Assembly (NCBI GenBank): GCA_030549775.1
Contig: CM060177.1
Span: 53,880,638 to 53,944,637, forward strand
Source: Tamarix chinensis
Lineage: Eukaryota; Streptophyta; Magnoliopsida; Caryophyllales; Tamaricaceae
Direction: 5' to 3'
Length of the DNA stretch: 64,000 nucleotides
The notes beneath the pieces were generated by a model, which saw only the letters and a program-made list of their open reading frames with translations, was not told the origin of the DNA and made no database searches. Positions 35,222 to 46,489 of this stretch are shown in pieces. A program made the position numbers and the translations under genes. Position 1 is the first letter of the stretch. Every line of letters begins with the position of its first letter.

Positions 35222-35427
35222 CCTTAAGATCACAATAACACATACTTAGACCATGACCAAATACAAAAATTAACACACATTAAGGATCTACATTTATAGG
35301 GGCATTATATCTGTAGATGTTGAAGATCTCAATACAAGCCCTTAGCACTAATGACAACTGTTGTGTGTGTTGTTGGACTATAGCTTGAGTGCCCAAGTGT
35401 GTTGGATGTTGAAAATAGCGCTATAAG
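35222..35427. other. Short unique spacer between LTR copies
   Basis: About 200 bp not belonging to the giant-LTR family. It continues in sequence at 55849, after removal of the outer LTR 35428-55843. Nothing coding is seen. Confidence 0.5.
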
Positions 35428-36439
35428 TAAAATGCCCCAAAAATTTATAATTTTATAAATTATATTTAAATGATATTTAAATGATATTTTATTAGAAAAA
35501 TTATTTAAATAAATTAATTTTATTAAAATAAAAAGGAATTCATTAGGAAAAATTAAGAAGATTTTTGTAAGTATTTGTATTCAAGAAATTTTGGTATTTT
35601 GGATAATTAAATATGTTATCTTGGAAATTCGTTAAATGAATTATTTTATTTAAAATAAGAATGGGAAAATAGTTTTAAATTAACATTATTTTTATAAATA
35701 ATTTAATGGAAGAAAATTTGGGTGTTTTGCTAATTAAAATGGAATTTATGGTAAATCTTTTAAAAATCCTAATTTATCCTAAAAAAGGGATTTAAATATT
35801 ATTTTATTTAAATATTATTATTTTTATATAACCTAAATATCCTAATTAATTTAATTAAGCCAAACCATTATTTTTTTTCTTTTTTTTTTTTCCTTTTTCC
35901 TTCTTCCTTTTTCTTTCTTTTTCTTTCTTCCTCTTTTCTTTTTCTTTTTCTTCTTCTCGTCGAACTGGGCTAGCTCGCGGCCCAGTTTCCCTTTCCTTCT
36001 TCCTTCTGCGGCACGGCCCAGCCCACGCAGCCGTTGCCCTTCTTCCGTCTTCGACGCGCTATGTTTTGTCCGTGTTACTCCCGAAACGCGTCGTTTCATT
36101 TAATGACGCCCTCACCGCGCCGACCGGCCCGGTTCTCCCCCTTTTTCTTTTCTTTCCCCGACCGACCGGTCCACCTCCTCATCTTCTTCCTTCTTCCTCC
36201 CCTCTCCTCCTTCGACGCTGCTGCAACTCCCGCTCCCATCAATGGTGTCTCCGGCTACGGTGATTAATACCGGCCGTTTCTTGGCTCATTGTCTTCCTCT
36301 TAACTCGAGGAATAAATTGGCATAACTCTCGTCCGTTATCTCTCGCCCGTTCCTTCTCCCCAGCCTCGCAAAATTTCAAGGAAAACCAAACAATGCCCGA
36401 TCACTTACTACCACCGGCCACCCAAATTCTCGCACCTAA

Positions 36440-36623
36440 TGAAATACCCCAAAAATCCTAATTATGGAATTATGGCAAAATGATGATTTATAAGAGAAAA
36501 TTAAGAAAATATATTACTTCATTAATTTCCTCTTTATTTAATGAAGTAATATATTTTCTTAATTTTCTCTTATAAATCATCATTTTGCCATACTTCCATA
36601 ATTAGGATTTTTGGGGTATTTCA
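36440..36623. repeat. 86-bp inverted repeat made of two opposed LTR starts
   Basis: Arms 36440-36525 and 36538-36623 pair with one mismatch (GAATTATGG against GAAGTATGG) around a 12-nt spacer. Each arm is the first 86 bp of the giant LTR. The arrangement is explained by the inversion of 36526-43500 and is not an independent MITE. Confidence 0.9.
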
Positions 36624-36650
36624 TCACTACCCCCTTAAAAACAGACTTCG
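36624..36650 (-). other. Polypurine tract and end of the internal region
   Basis: On the minus strand this reads CGAAGTCTGTTTTTAAGGGG, then GTAGTGA, then the LTR start TGAAATACCCC at 36623. AAGGGGG at 36630-36636 is the polypurine tract. Tekay/Del-type gypsy elements end their pol region with similar CGGGGACGAAG ... AAGGGGGGTAG wording. Confidence 0.7.
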
Positions 36651-37491
36651 TGTAATACCCCAAAAATCCTAATTATGGAATTATGGAAAAATAATGATTT
36701 ATTAGAGAAAATTAAGAAAATATATTACTTCATTAAATAAAGAGGAAGTTAATTGAGGAAAATAAGGAGAAAATAATAAATAAATTATTTAGATAATTTT
36801 GGACATTTTACTAATTAAAATGGAAGTTAAGGACAATTTATCCAAAATAGCCTAACTAATTTAAAAATGGATTTAATTATTATAATTAAAATAATTATAA
36901 TTAAAATTAAATATCTAAATTAATTATATAAATAAATAAAGAACAAATATCCCCAACCATTTTATCATTTTCCATTTTCCATTTTCCTTTTTCTCCTTTC
37001 TTTTCTTCTTCTTTCTTCCTCCTTTATTTTTTTCCTTCTTCTTCTTCCCCCGGTTTGGGCCAGCCCGTCGGCTCAAATCTCCTTTCTCCCCCCGTCTCGC
37101 GCGCCAGGCCTGCCAGCCTTCGTCGCCCGTTGCCCAGCCGGCCGAACCGCCCCCTCTCTCCTTTATTTCTTTTCCCTGGACCGACCGGTCCACCCCGCCC
37201 TGTCTTCTTCCCGACCTGCACCCCGACCTGCAAATCGACCTGCAACACGATCTTCGCCGGCAGCCACCAGCGCCGACCGTCCTCCCCTATCTCCCTGTCA
37301 TTTTCTTTCCTCTTTTCGACCCCAACAGCCCTTGCAGCTCCCTCCCCACGTGCCCATCTTCTTTCCTCTTTCTCCCCCTTCCAGACCTAACCTGCCATGG
37401 CAGGACCTGCACCACCTGCCACCGGCCGGCCACCTGCACACCTACCCCGCACGCCTCCTTCTCCCCTTGTCATTTTCCCCTTCCAATTTCC

Positions 37492-37499
37492 TATAAATA
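37492..37499 (+). promoter_or_regulatory. TATA box of the LTR at 36651-41527
   Basis: CTATAAATACCCCCATTGGC is shared almost exactly with 44270-44289 in the next LTR. It lies about 840 bp into the LTR and about 55-60 bp before a block (TCCGCCGCCTCAAAAAGACG) also shared, which fits transcription start in between. Confidence 0.65.
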
Positions 37500-38167
37500 C
37501 CCCCATTGGCAGCCCCAATCAGCTCCCTTTTTTGATTTTTGCCCCGAAACCCTGCCTCTCCGCCGCCTCAAAAAGACGGGATTTCCGCCATCACCGGTGA
37601 CCGCCGCCGCCGCCACTGCCCACCGTTATCATCCCTGCACTTCCCTCTAGGAAACCAGACCACCAGTACCCCTCCCCTTGCCCTGCACGTGCCGCCCTAG
37701 TCGTGCAAGATTCCTATCCCGAAACCGCCACCTCCAGCCTTCGCCGCCCTTGCGCCGCCATCCACCGCCAGCCCAACCGCCACCAGAGCCTCCTCCACCC
37801 TCCAAAATGCCCAACAGACCTCCCTCTACCTTCCCATACCTCCATCTTCCCCTGCCTCCCCCTCCTCCTTCCTCCCTCATCTTCCACCTCTCTCCACCAC
37901 CCTCGGCCGCCGCCGTCGCCGCCGCGCGCCGCCATCCCTTGTCACGCCACCATCCTCATTCCACTCCCCTTCACCTGATCTTTCTTTCCCCACCTCAAAA
38001 TCCTCATTTTCTCCTCCCATCTAACCACCACCTCCATCTTTTCCCCCCTTCTCCTCCTCCACCGCCGCCGCCACGCGCCGCTGCCGGACCACCACCGACC
38101 CTGGGTGGTTCTCCACTCATCCAAACCCTAATACCCCCTTTTATATAACTACTACTATTTTCTACCA

Positions 38168-38168
38168 A

Positions 38169-38208
<40 letters not shown>

Positions 38209-38679
38209 ATTATTATTATTATTAGTATTACTTCTTTCATTACTATTAGTATTATTATAATTATCATTATTATCATTATTATGGTCTCCATCATTAATGT
38301 TCTTATTTTTCTACTACTACTAACATCCCTTTTAAACCCTAACTGGTATTATACTTAACTTTGGTCTTATTGTTATTAGTATTAACATTTTATCATTATT
38401 ATTTCTATTACTTACTAAGGTTATTATTGTTAATACTTAACCATACTGGGTTATTGTTATTGTTATTATTATTTCTAGGGTTGTTATGGTTATTATTACT
38501 ATTATTATCCTCATTATTAGTATTATTACTATTATCATTATCACCCTTAAGAATAGTTTACTTGTAATATTGTGACCTTATAATATTATTATTTCAAAAC
38601 CTAACACCATTGTTAGACTTAATCTTAAAAACGCTAGAGTTCTATTACTTGAAACATAAGTATCACTATATTAGTCTTA

Positions 38680-38741
<62 letters not shown>
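38168..38741. repeat. (TTA)n microsatellite region
   Basis: Uninterrupted TTA runs at 38168-38204 and 38671-38741, with many short TTA clusters between. Same position, after the GC-rich block, as in the other LTRs. Confidence 0.9.
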
Positions 38742-38742
<1 letters not shown>

Positions 38743-40249
38743 CACTATTTTACTATGACTAGTGAACATTAGTATTATAAGAATGGAACTAATGGGCTTA
38801 ATAAAATAAGTGTAACAATAATATCATAAATAACTATATTTTGACTACTAATATTTAGTATACTAATTCTAAGGTAAAAACCCTAGTTTTGTATAAAACC
38901 CTTTTTAGTAATAAAAACCCTAACCTTAAACTAAATGAGGATTGATAGTAATTATAAGGGAAACTAATACTTAGCATTTTCCCCTTTTATAGGTAACCCC
39001 GACTAAATCCCTAAGGAGTTAGAGGAGCGTGCTCCAAGCCCGCGTCGCCTTAGGTAAGGACGAAGCTATGGCCTTTGTGTGATGTGTGACCTGTATGTTT
39101 TGAATGTTGTATATGCCATGCTATGTCGTGTATTATATGATTGTGGACAACTTGTCTTATGTAGTGCAGCTTGGAAATTGAGGTATGTTTTTATGTGTTT
39201 CCTATGACGTGAGCATGGCATGTATATGTATGATGTTTATGAGGTGATATGATATAACCCTCTAGGACATGCATGCTAGGGTGATTGTTATGATGATATG
39301 GGAATGAAAGGATAAAAAGGAAATAAATGGGAAGTGAGTTCACTAAGGGGGGGGGGTATGAGGTTGACCTAAATACCTCATGATCCATGAGAGAAGATTT
39401 AATAAGGGAGGAATGACCAAAATAAAAGAGAGTTGGGGAACCATGCATGGGAGTCGTAAAATTGGCATGGTGACTGGGGTTGTTTGCATGGGATGGCTAA
39501 ATCTTGCATGGGGGCAAATCTTATGTGAGAAAGTTGAATTATGGTGTAAATAAGAGAATGGGAGAGTTGTGGAGCGATTGGAGACTTGGGATGAAAAATA
39601 GTACGTAGGTTGGTGCAAGGGTGTATAAGGAATCCGATTAGGGTTTTTGGGAGAAAATGGAAATTTGGGAAGTACAAAAGTAAGAATGATTAAGGAAGGG
39701 TGGAGTATGGGTTAGAGTGAGATTTCATTTATATAAAAGGTGAGTATGGGTTCCCATGTGGAAGAAGAGACTTTGGGATGAAAAGAGAGAGGTTACTTGT
39801 GGGAGAAGAAAGGTACTAAGGTTGAGGTGATCAACTAGGGTTTTCATGGTTATGTGCTGAATCGAAAGGTAAAGTGATATGTTTTGGGAGAGGATCTAAT
39901 TGAGGTAAGATGTGGGGCATTGAATGAGGTAAAGGTAGCGTAAGTGGGAGAAGGTTGGGCCACATCGGCCCAATTAGGGTTTTCAAGGGAAAACCCTAGG
40001 GGGTGATGGGAGGTGGAGTTGATGTCATGAGTGTAGGGCCTAACCCACACCCGTAGGGGTTGACTCTTTCATCTAAGGGTAAGTGTAAGGGAATGGATGT
40101 CGGGGTGTGATAAGGGGCGCAGGAGTCTCAAGGTATGAGACGGGCCCCCTAGGGAGGATAGACATAGAGGGTAGTTGATATGCATGTCAAGGGAGGAAAT
40201 CTTTATTTGATAAGACACGAATAAGATACTAATTACTTAAAGAGTAAGA

Positions 40250-40860
40250 TTGTTGAGCCGGGCCCAGACCGATCCACCGGCATAATAGTGGCCAGGTGCC
40301 GGGGTGCCCTAGAGACCGATCCACCGGCATATAATAGTGGTTTGGTGCGTTCTGCCCTATACGTTACCGATCCACCGGCTATAATAGTGGGGGATCCCGA
40401 GCTCAACAAACCAAACAGTATGTTGTAATTAAATCATGGGAAAGATACTATATACTTACAGTGGAACACCATGAGAGTCGGGGCCAGACCGATCCACCGA
40501 CATAATAGTGGCCAGGAGCGTTGTGCCCTGGAGACCGATCCACCGGCGTATAATAGTGGTTAGGTGCGTTCTCCCCTATAAGTGACCGATCCACCGGCTA
40601 TAATAGTGGGGTTCCCGTACTCGCATGGATTAACAAAGATTATGGTGTGAAATGACTTACAAATAAATCATGGAAAGATACGTTATAATCACAGTGAAAC
40701 ACTATGAGAGTCGGGGCCAGACCGATCCACCAACATAATAGTGGCCAGGAGCGTTCTGCCCTGGAGACCGATCCACCGGCATAAAATAGTGGTTAGGTGC
40801 GTTCTGCCCTATAAGTGATCGATCCACCGGCTATAATAGTGGGGTTCCCGCACTCTCATG
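40250..40860. repeat. CCGATCCACCGGC(A/T)ATAATAGTGG array
   Basis: Nine units of about 45-55 bp in three blocks of three. Each block begins GGGCC(A)GACCGATCCACC and ends AATAGTGGGG(G/T)(A/T)(T/C)CC, and is followed by about 100 bp containing GAAAGATAC and CACCATGAGAGTCGGGG or a variant. This gives a higher-order period of about 210-230 bp. Confidence 0.8.
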
Positions 40861-41383
40861 GATTCATAACGATTATGATGCGAATCGACTATAATTATCA
40901 GAGTTATGAAAAGAGAAAGTTGGATTGGACCATAACCGACCTACATCATCCATAATATTACATGTTGCTTATGTGATTGTGATGTGCATGTTATGTTGTA
41001 TGATGGTATGCTTGGCCTTAGCGCACCTGCGCCCTTACTCAGTATTGGACCCATACTGATACTACCTTGATTGACTGGGTCCTGTGATGATCCATCGATG
41101 GTGGGGAGCAGACCTCCTGCGCAAGTCTATGATCGGGTACTATTTTGGGGTGGAAGGCTTCACTTAAGTGAGTAGGCGATCTGGATACTGATCCTTTTTG
41201 GGGACTGTTCTGTTAGCTACTTTTGTATTACGTTTCCCGTTTTAAAGAAAAAGCATTATGGGGTTATAATCCTAAATCGTATTCAAACTTCTGTTTGACT
41301 TATATCTTATTAATGATTTATGCTAAATGTCGTCTTGCGTTTTATGATACTTTGTACTTATTGATGATCGGATTTAGCCTTAG

Positions 41384-41427
41384 CACTTAGTACCAGAACG
41401 GTAGATGAACCGGTCTGGTACTAAGTG
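41384..41427. repeat. LTR 3' hairpin, 13-bp perfect arms
   Basis: CACTTAGTACCAG (41384-41396) pairs with CTGGTACTAAGTG (41415-41427), with an 18-nt loop. The same structure, more or less mutated, is at about 13990-14050, 13610-13675, 31530-31600, 55176-55225 and 55688-55740, always 70-130 bp from the LTR 3' end. Confidence 0.85.
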
Positions 41428-41532
41428 TGGCGGTAATACCCCCAAGTTTACGGTTTTACTTCTTTCGCTTCCGCTAAACCTTTTGATTTAAACGAAATTT
41501 TTCAGTAGTAAATTTGGGGGTGCTACACTTCG

Positions 41533-42535
41533 CCCCCGAAGTCTCCTGTGGGTCTCTAGGGTTAGGGTTGGGGCATTCTAATCTTCTATATTAACGCATC
41601 GTATCACTAGCTATACTTAACCTAACTACCCCCTTAGGGATGAACTAGGGATTGTTGTGCCTGAGGTATAAGTTCAAATTAAATACTAAATATCAAAGAT
41701 TAATATTGGGAGAATTTAATCAAAAATTTATTTATCGAAAATTTACTTCGGAAGGATCCGAAGGCTTAAAACTAATAAAAGAGTTATATAAGAATTTTGG
41801 AAACATTCTCGAAAGGAATTACCCATGGACATAAAATATGTATTCTTTACGGAAATATATATCATAAGGCCTCAAAAATTTATTTAGAGCATATAATAAG
41901 ATATTTAGGTCCAGTTCTAACAAACCACAACCAATTTAGTCATTTCCGAAATCATTTTTCGGTAAATCAAAAAGCATACAACATAATAAGGCTGATTTTG
42001 GAAAGATATTCCTGAATATGTCTTTTAAATTTAAAACTTCCCAGAAAAATTAACGATTTTTGAAACGAAAAGTTTTAGAGTCGAAAATATTTCCTACGGA
42101 TTTTGAATCAAAATTAAAATAATTAGTTGTTTACATCAGATTACGCTAATAAAATTGTTAAACTTAATAAATCTGGATTTTGAAAATACGGTTTATTACA
42201 TCACTACTCTCTTAGAAAGGAACTTCGTTCCCGAGGTTCGAGAAAACCTAAATAGTGGAAAGTTGATAAAACGATTGAATAAAATATTGGCCGCGATAAT
42301 AGGTTAAAAGTAAATCCGAAGAAAAGTAAAACAATTTTTACGAAACCCAACCAAGCAAGGTTGAATCAAAACAAGGCATTGGAGGTAAAGTAAAAGAAGG
42401 GGAATCGCTGCTTAACAAAACAATATAATAGGATTCAACAAGGAATAAGTACATACTTAAAAACAAGTTACAAAAATGTTATCCTTTAAAATAAGGTCTT
42501 ACAAAAGGTGAAACGTAATAATAATAATAATAATA

Positions 42536-42633
<98 letters not shown>

Positions 42634-42988
42634 CTAAGTTCCTTACAACTCGAAAAGTAGAACTAATCCACTAAAATACGTTACAATTTATGTTTCATCA
42701 TACTATATCCAGTAAGGTACGCCTTAAGGTTATCAATCCACTAAACCTGTAAGACTTGGGTAAACATAGTGGGGTCACTACCCCCTTAAGGGCAAACTAA
42801 TTACAAGAACCAAATCAAGGTCACAAAACACAAGGCCACTTACGCTACCCAATCACACTATCCTCACAAGCTAATCTGGATTTTAAAAAGAAAGAAACGC
42901 TTGAAGAAGTGAAATACATTTTTAGTTAAAACATTTAGGATCGCGAGAATCAAATCTCTAACCGAAACCCGATTCTCAACAACCAAAA
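41533..42988 (-). mobile_element. Internal region of the inverted non-autonomous element
   Basis: This is the sequence between PBS (42989-43000) and the inserted LTR, read on the minus strand. It has no long open frame. It contains an (AAT)n tract (42517-42632). Near 42200-42240 is a second motif of pol-end and PPT type (CGGGAACGAAGTTCC ... GAGTAGTGA) followed by an LTR-start-like TGTAATAAACC at 42200. That suggests the region is itself a composite of an older element's end and LTR start. The minus-strand left end, GACTTCGGGGGCGAAG, again has the gypsy pol-end wording. Confidence 0.55.
42517..42632. repeat. (AAT)n microsatellite
   Basis: About 115 bp of AAT units with a single AGT interruption near 42539. 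Confidence 0.95.
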
Positions 42989-43000
42989 GCTCTGATACCA
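42989..43000 (-). other. Primer-binding site, initiator tRNA-Met
   Basis: On the minus strand TGGTATCAGAGC is a perfect match to the tRNA-iMet 3' end complement. It begins three bases after the LTR end GGGGTGTTACA (43004). It fixes the element's transcription direction as minus in this inverted segment. Confidence 0.92.
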
Positions 43001-43003
43001 ACT

Positions 43004-43138
43004 TGTAACACCCCAAATTTACTACTGAAAAATTTCATTTAAGACAAAGGTTTTAGCGGAAGCGAAAGAATTAAAACCGTAAACTTGGGGGTATTACCGC
43101 CACACTTAGTACCAGACCGATTCACTCCTACCGTTGCC
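43004..43138 (-). repeat. Truncated LTR, last 135 bp
   Basis: On the minus strand this is the LTR 3' end: one arm of the hairpin region, the GCTTCCGCTAAAAC motif and GGGGTGTTACA next to the PBS. The rest of this LTR has been replaced by the pol fragment at 43139. Confidence 0.85.
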
Positions 43139-43500
43139 ATCCGGTAGGGTGCCCTCGTGACAGGTTCAGCTCCCGGCACCAACTCGATTCTAAAGTCAAT
43201 CTCTCGGATTGGGGGCATGCCTGGTATCTCCTCTGGAAACACGTCTGGAAATTCTCTGGCTATCGGGATATCATCTAGGGTGGCCAAGTCCTTGTTCAAC
43301 TCCTGAACATTGCACAGGTATAGGGGGTATTACTTTTGGACTAAGGCGTGTAGAGTTACTGCCGTCACTACTTTGGTGGTGGGTCCCGGCAGGGTCTGTC
43401 TGTAGGAAACCCTAGCCCCTTTCGGGCCTCGTAGGATCACACACTCTTGGGCATAGTCAATGACGGCCTTGTACCTCCCCAACATGTCCATCCCTAGAAA
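43139..43500 (-). pseudogene. Ty3/gypsy pol fragment, protease end to RT start
   Basis: A frame on the minus strand reads LGMDMLGRYKAVIDYA, then, after a stop near 43330, EFPDVFPEEIPGMPPIREID and LVPGAEPVTRAPYRM. These are the conserved blocks at the end of the protease and start of reverse transcriptase in plant gypsy chromoviruses of the Tekay/Del kind. Both ends are abrupt joins to LTR sequence and no catalytic RT motif is present. It is the only pol sequence found for the family in the window. It is a dead fragment. Confidence 0.85.
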
Positions 43501-44270
43501 TTAATTGAGGAAAATAAGGAGAAAATAATAAATAAATTATTTAGAAAATTTTGGACATTATACTAATTAAAATGGAAGTTAAGGGCAATTTATCCAAAAT
43601 AGCCTAACTAATTTAAAAATGGATTTAATTATTATAATTAAAATAATTATTATTAAAATTAAATATCTAAATTAATTATATAAATAAATAAAGCCCAAAT
43701 ACCCCCAACCCAACTTACTTTATCATTTTACATTTTCCTTTTTCTCCTTTCTTTTCTTTTCTTTCTTCCTCCTTTATTTTTTCTTCTTCTTCTCCCTGTT
43801 TGGGCCAGCCCGCAGCCCAAACTCTCCTTCCTTCCCCCCGTCTCGTGTCCTAGGTCCGTCAACTCCTTCGTCGCCCGTTGCCCCTAGCCTGCCAAACCGC
43901 CCTCTGCTTTCTTTTCTTTCTCCCCTAGACCGACTGGTCCAGTCCTCGTCTTCCTCCCTCCCAAACCCCGATCTGCAACTGCCAAACCCTGCAGCCCTGC
44001 CGCTGACAGAAGCACGCCGTCCAGCCTCCCCTCTCTGCCCTCTCCCCGTCGTTGTATTTCTCTTTTCGACCCCGACCAAGTCCCTCTCTCCCCTTCCCGC
44101 GTGCCCACCTCTTTCCCTTTTCCTCTCCCCTTCCCTGACCCAACCTGCTGGCAGTGACCCATGCCGCCCACGGCTCACCTACACATCTGCCCGCCCCGCC
44201 CCTGATCTCACCTCCCATCGTTCTGCCCCGCACGCCTCCTTCTCCCCTTATTTTTCCCCTTCTAATTGCC

Positions 44271-44278
44271 TATAAATA
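44271..44278 (+). promoter_or_regulatory. TATA box of the LTR at 43501-49007
   Basis: TATAAATA in CTATAAATACCCCCCATTGGC, at the same position relative to the U3 pyrimidine tract and GC-rich block as at 37492. Confidence 0.6.
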
Positions 44279-45016
44279 CCCCCCATTGGCAGCCCCGATA
44301 AGTTCCCTTTTTGATTTTTGCCTCGAAACCCTACCTCTCCGCCGCCTCAAAAAGACGGGACTTCCGCCGTCACCGGAGATCGCCGCCGCCACCTCTGCCC
44401 ACCGTTATCATCCCTACAACTCCCTCGACAAAACCAAGCCACCGCCACCCTCCGCCTTGCCCTGCATGTGCCGCCCTATCCGTGCAAAATTCCTATCCCG
44501 AAACCGCCACCCCCAGCCTTCGCCGCCCTTGTGCAGCCTTCCACCGCCAACCCAGCCGCCACCAGCACCTCCTCCACCCTCCAAAACACCCAGGGAAGCT
44601 TCCTCTACCTTTCCCTACCTTCAACTCCCCCTGCCCCTCCCTCACCTCTTCCTCCTCTCCTCCTTCCTCATCCTCTCTCCTCCTCTCCCACCACCCTCCC
44701 GCCGCCGTGCCAACCACCGCACGCCGCCACCCCTTGCCACGCTACCACCCTCACTCCACTCCCCTTCACTTGCTGTTTCTTTCCCCACCTCAAACTCCTC
44801 CTTTTCCCCTCCCATCTAACCACCACCTCCATCTCTTCCTCTCTTCTCCACCTCCACCACCGCCGCCGTCGCCGCCACATGCCGCCGCCGGACCACCACC
44901 GACCCTAGGTGGTTCTCCACTCATCCAAACCCTAATATCCCTTTTATATAACTGCTACTATTTTCTACTAATATTAATACTAATATACTTATTATTATTA
45001 TTATCATCATTATTAC

Positions 45017-45064
<48 letters not shown>

Positions 45065-45258
45065 CATTATTACCATTATTATTGTCTCTATTATCAATGT
45101 TCTTATTTTCTTACTAATACTAACATCCCTTTTAAACCTTAACTTGTATTATACTTAACTTTGGCCTTATTGTTATTAGTATTAAAATTTTATCATTATT
45201 ATTTCTATCATCCTCACTATGGTTATTATTATTATTTGCTTATTTTATTACTTGGTTA

Positions 45259-45291
<33 letters not shown>

Positions 45292-46489
45292 TACTACTAC
45301 TTATTATTATTATTATTATCATTATATTATTATTATTATTACTATTATTATTATTATTATTATTATACTTAACACATTTATCACTATTGTTAATAATAAT
45401 ACTACTTTTGTTCTTATCCATGTTACTTAACTCAAGCTAGTAAATATCATGTGGTTGTTAACTAAGAAGACTACTTGAACCTTATTACCATACCATTTAA
45501 CATTAACCCTAACCTCATTACTAGGACACTATTATTAGCTATTACTATTATTACTACTATCACTACCTTATTATTGTAATCAAAAGCATTTAAACCCTTT
45601 TATTTTTCAAGAATATACAACTATTATCATTATCACCCTTAGGAATAGTTTACTTGTAATATTGTGACCTTATAATATTATCATTTCAAATATGACACCA
45701 TTAATAGACTTGGCCTTAAAGCGCTAGGGTTTCTATCACTAGACATTAGTGTCACTATTTTATTAATACTAACACTATTTTCCTAAATCTAGCATAAACC
45801 CTATTACTGCAAGATTAGAAATAATGGGTTTAATAAAATAAGTGTAACAATAAGTATAAAAAATGAACATATTTTGACTACTAATATTTAGCATACTAAT
45901 TCTAAGATAAAAACCCTAGTTTTTGTATAACACCCTCTTTAGTAATAAAAACTCTAATCCAAAACTGGAATAAGGGATTATGGTACTTATAAGGGAAACT
46001 AATACTTAGCATTTCCCCCTTTTATAGGTAATCCCGACCAAAGCCCTAAGGAGTTAGAGGAGCGTGCTCCAAGCCTGGCGTCGCCTTAGGTAAGGACGAA
46101 GCTAATGGCCTTGTGCTATGTGTGACATGGATGTGTTGAATGTTGTGTATGCCATGCTATGCCATGTATTATATGATTTGTGTATAACTTGTCTTATGTG
46201 TAGCGCAGCTTGGAGATTGAGGTATGTTGTATGTGCTTCCATGACATGAGCATGCCATGTATATGTATGATGTTTATGATGTATTATGTTATGGCCCTCT
46301 AGGACCTACATGTTAGGGTAAATGGTAATATGAGTTGGGAATATAAGGATGACTGGAAATAAACGGGAAGTGAGACCACTAAGGGGGGATATGAGGTTGA
46401 CCTAAGTACCTCATGATCTATGAGAGAAGATTGAAGTGGGAGGAATGTCCGAAATAAATGAGAGTTGGGAACCATGCATGGGAGTCTTG

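Larger units (their letters stand above)
36651..41527 (+). mobile_element. Giant solo LTR, 4.88 kb, TSD CTTCG
   Basis: It starts TGTAATACCCCAAAAATCC and ends AAATTTGGGGGTGCTACA, flanked by the perfect TSD CTTCG (36646-36650 and 41528-41532). It is inserted in the last bases of the internal region of the surrounding element, a few bp from the polypurine tract. Order: AT-rich U3 (to about 36950), pyrimidine-rich U3 (36960-37490), TATA box (37492-37499), GC-rich leader (37500-38130) with CCGCCGCC runs, (TTA)n tracts, G-rich transition, CCGATCCACCGG array (40250-40860), the conserved GGACCCATACTGATACTACC block (41048-41110) and the hairpin (41384-41427). Proline-rich open frames at 37678-38148 are compositional: their reading frame is not kept in the other copies. 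Confidence 0.9.

Noticed and set aside
36440..36623. Palindrome resembling a foldback MITE
   Set aside because: Each arm is exactly the LTR start, and the flanking five bases on the right (TCACT) do not match CCTAA on the left. The inversion explains it fully.
44154..45117. Long Pro/Ser/His-rich open frames (also 37678-38148 and 20354-21288)
   Set aside because: Pyrimidine-rich composition removes stop codons in several frames at once. The frame is not kept between the homologous LTRs.
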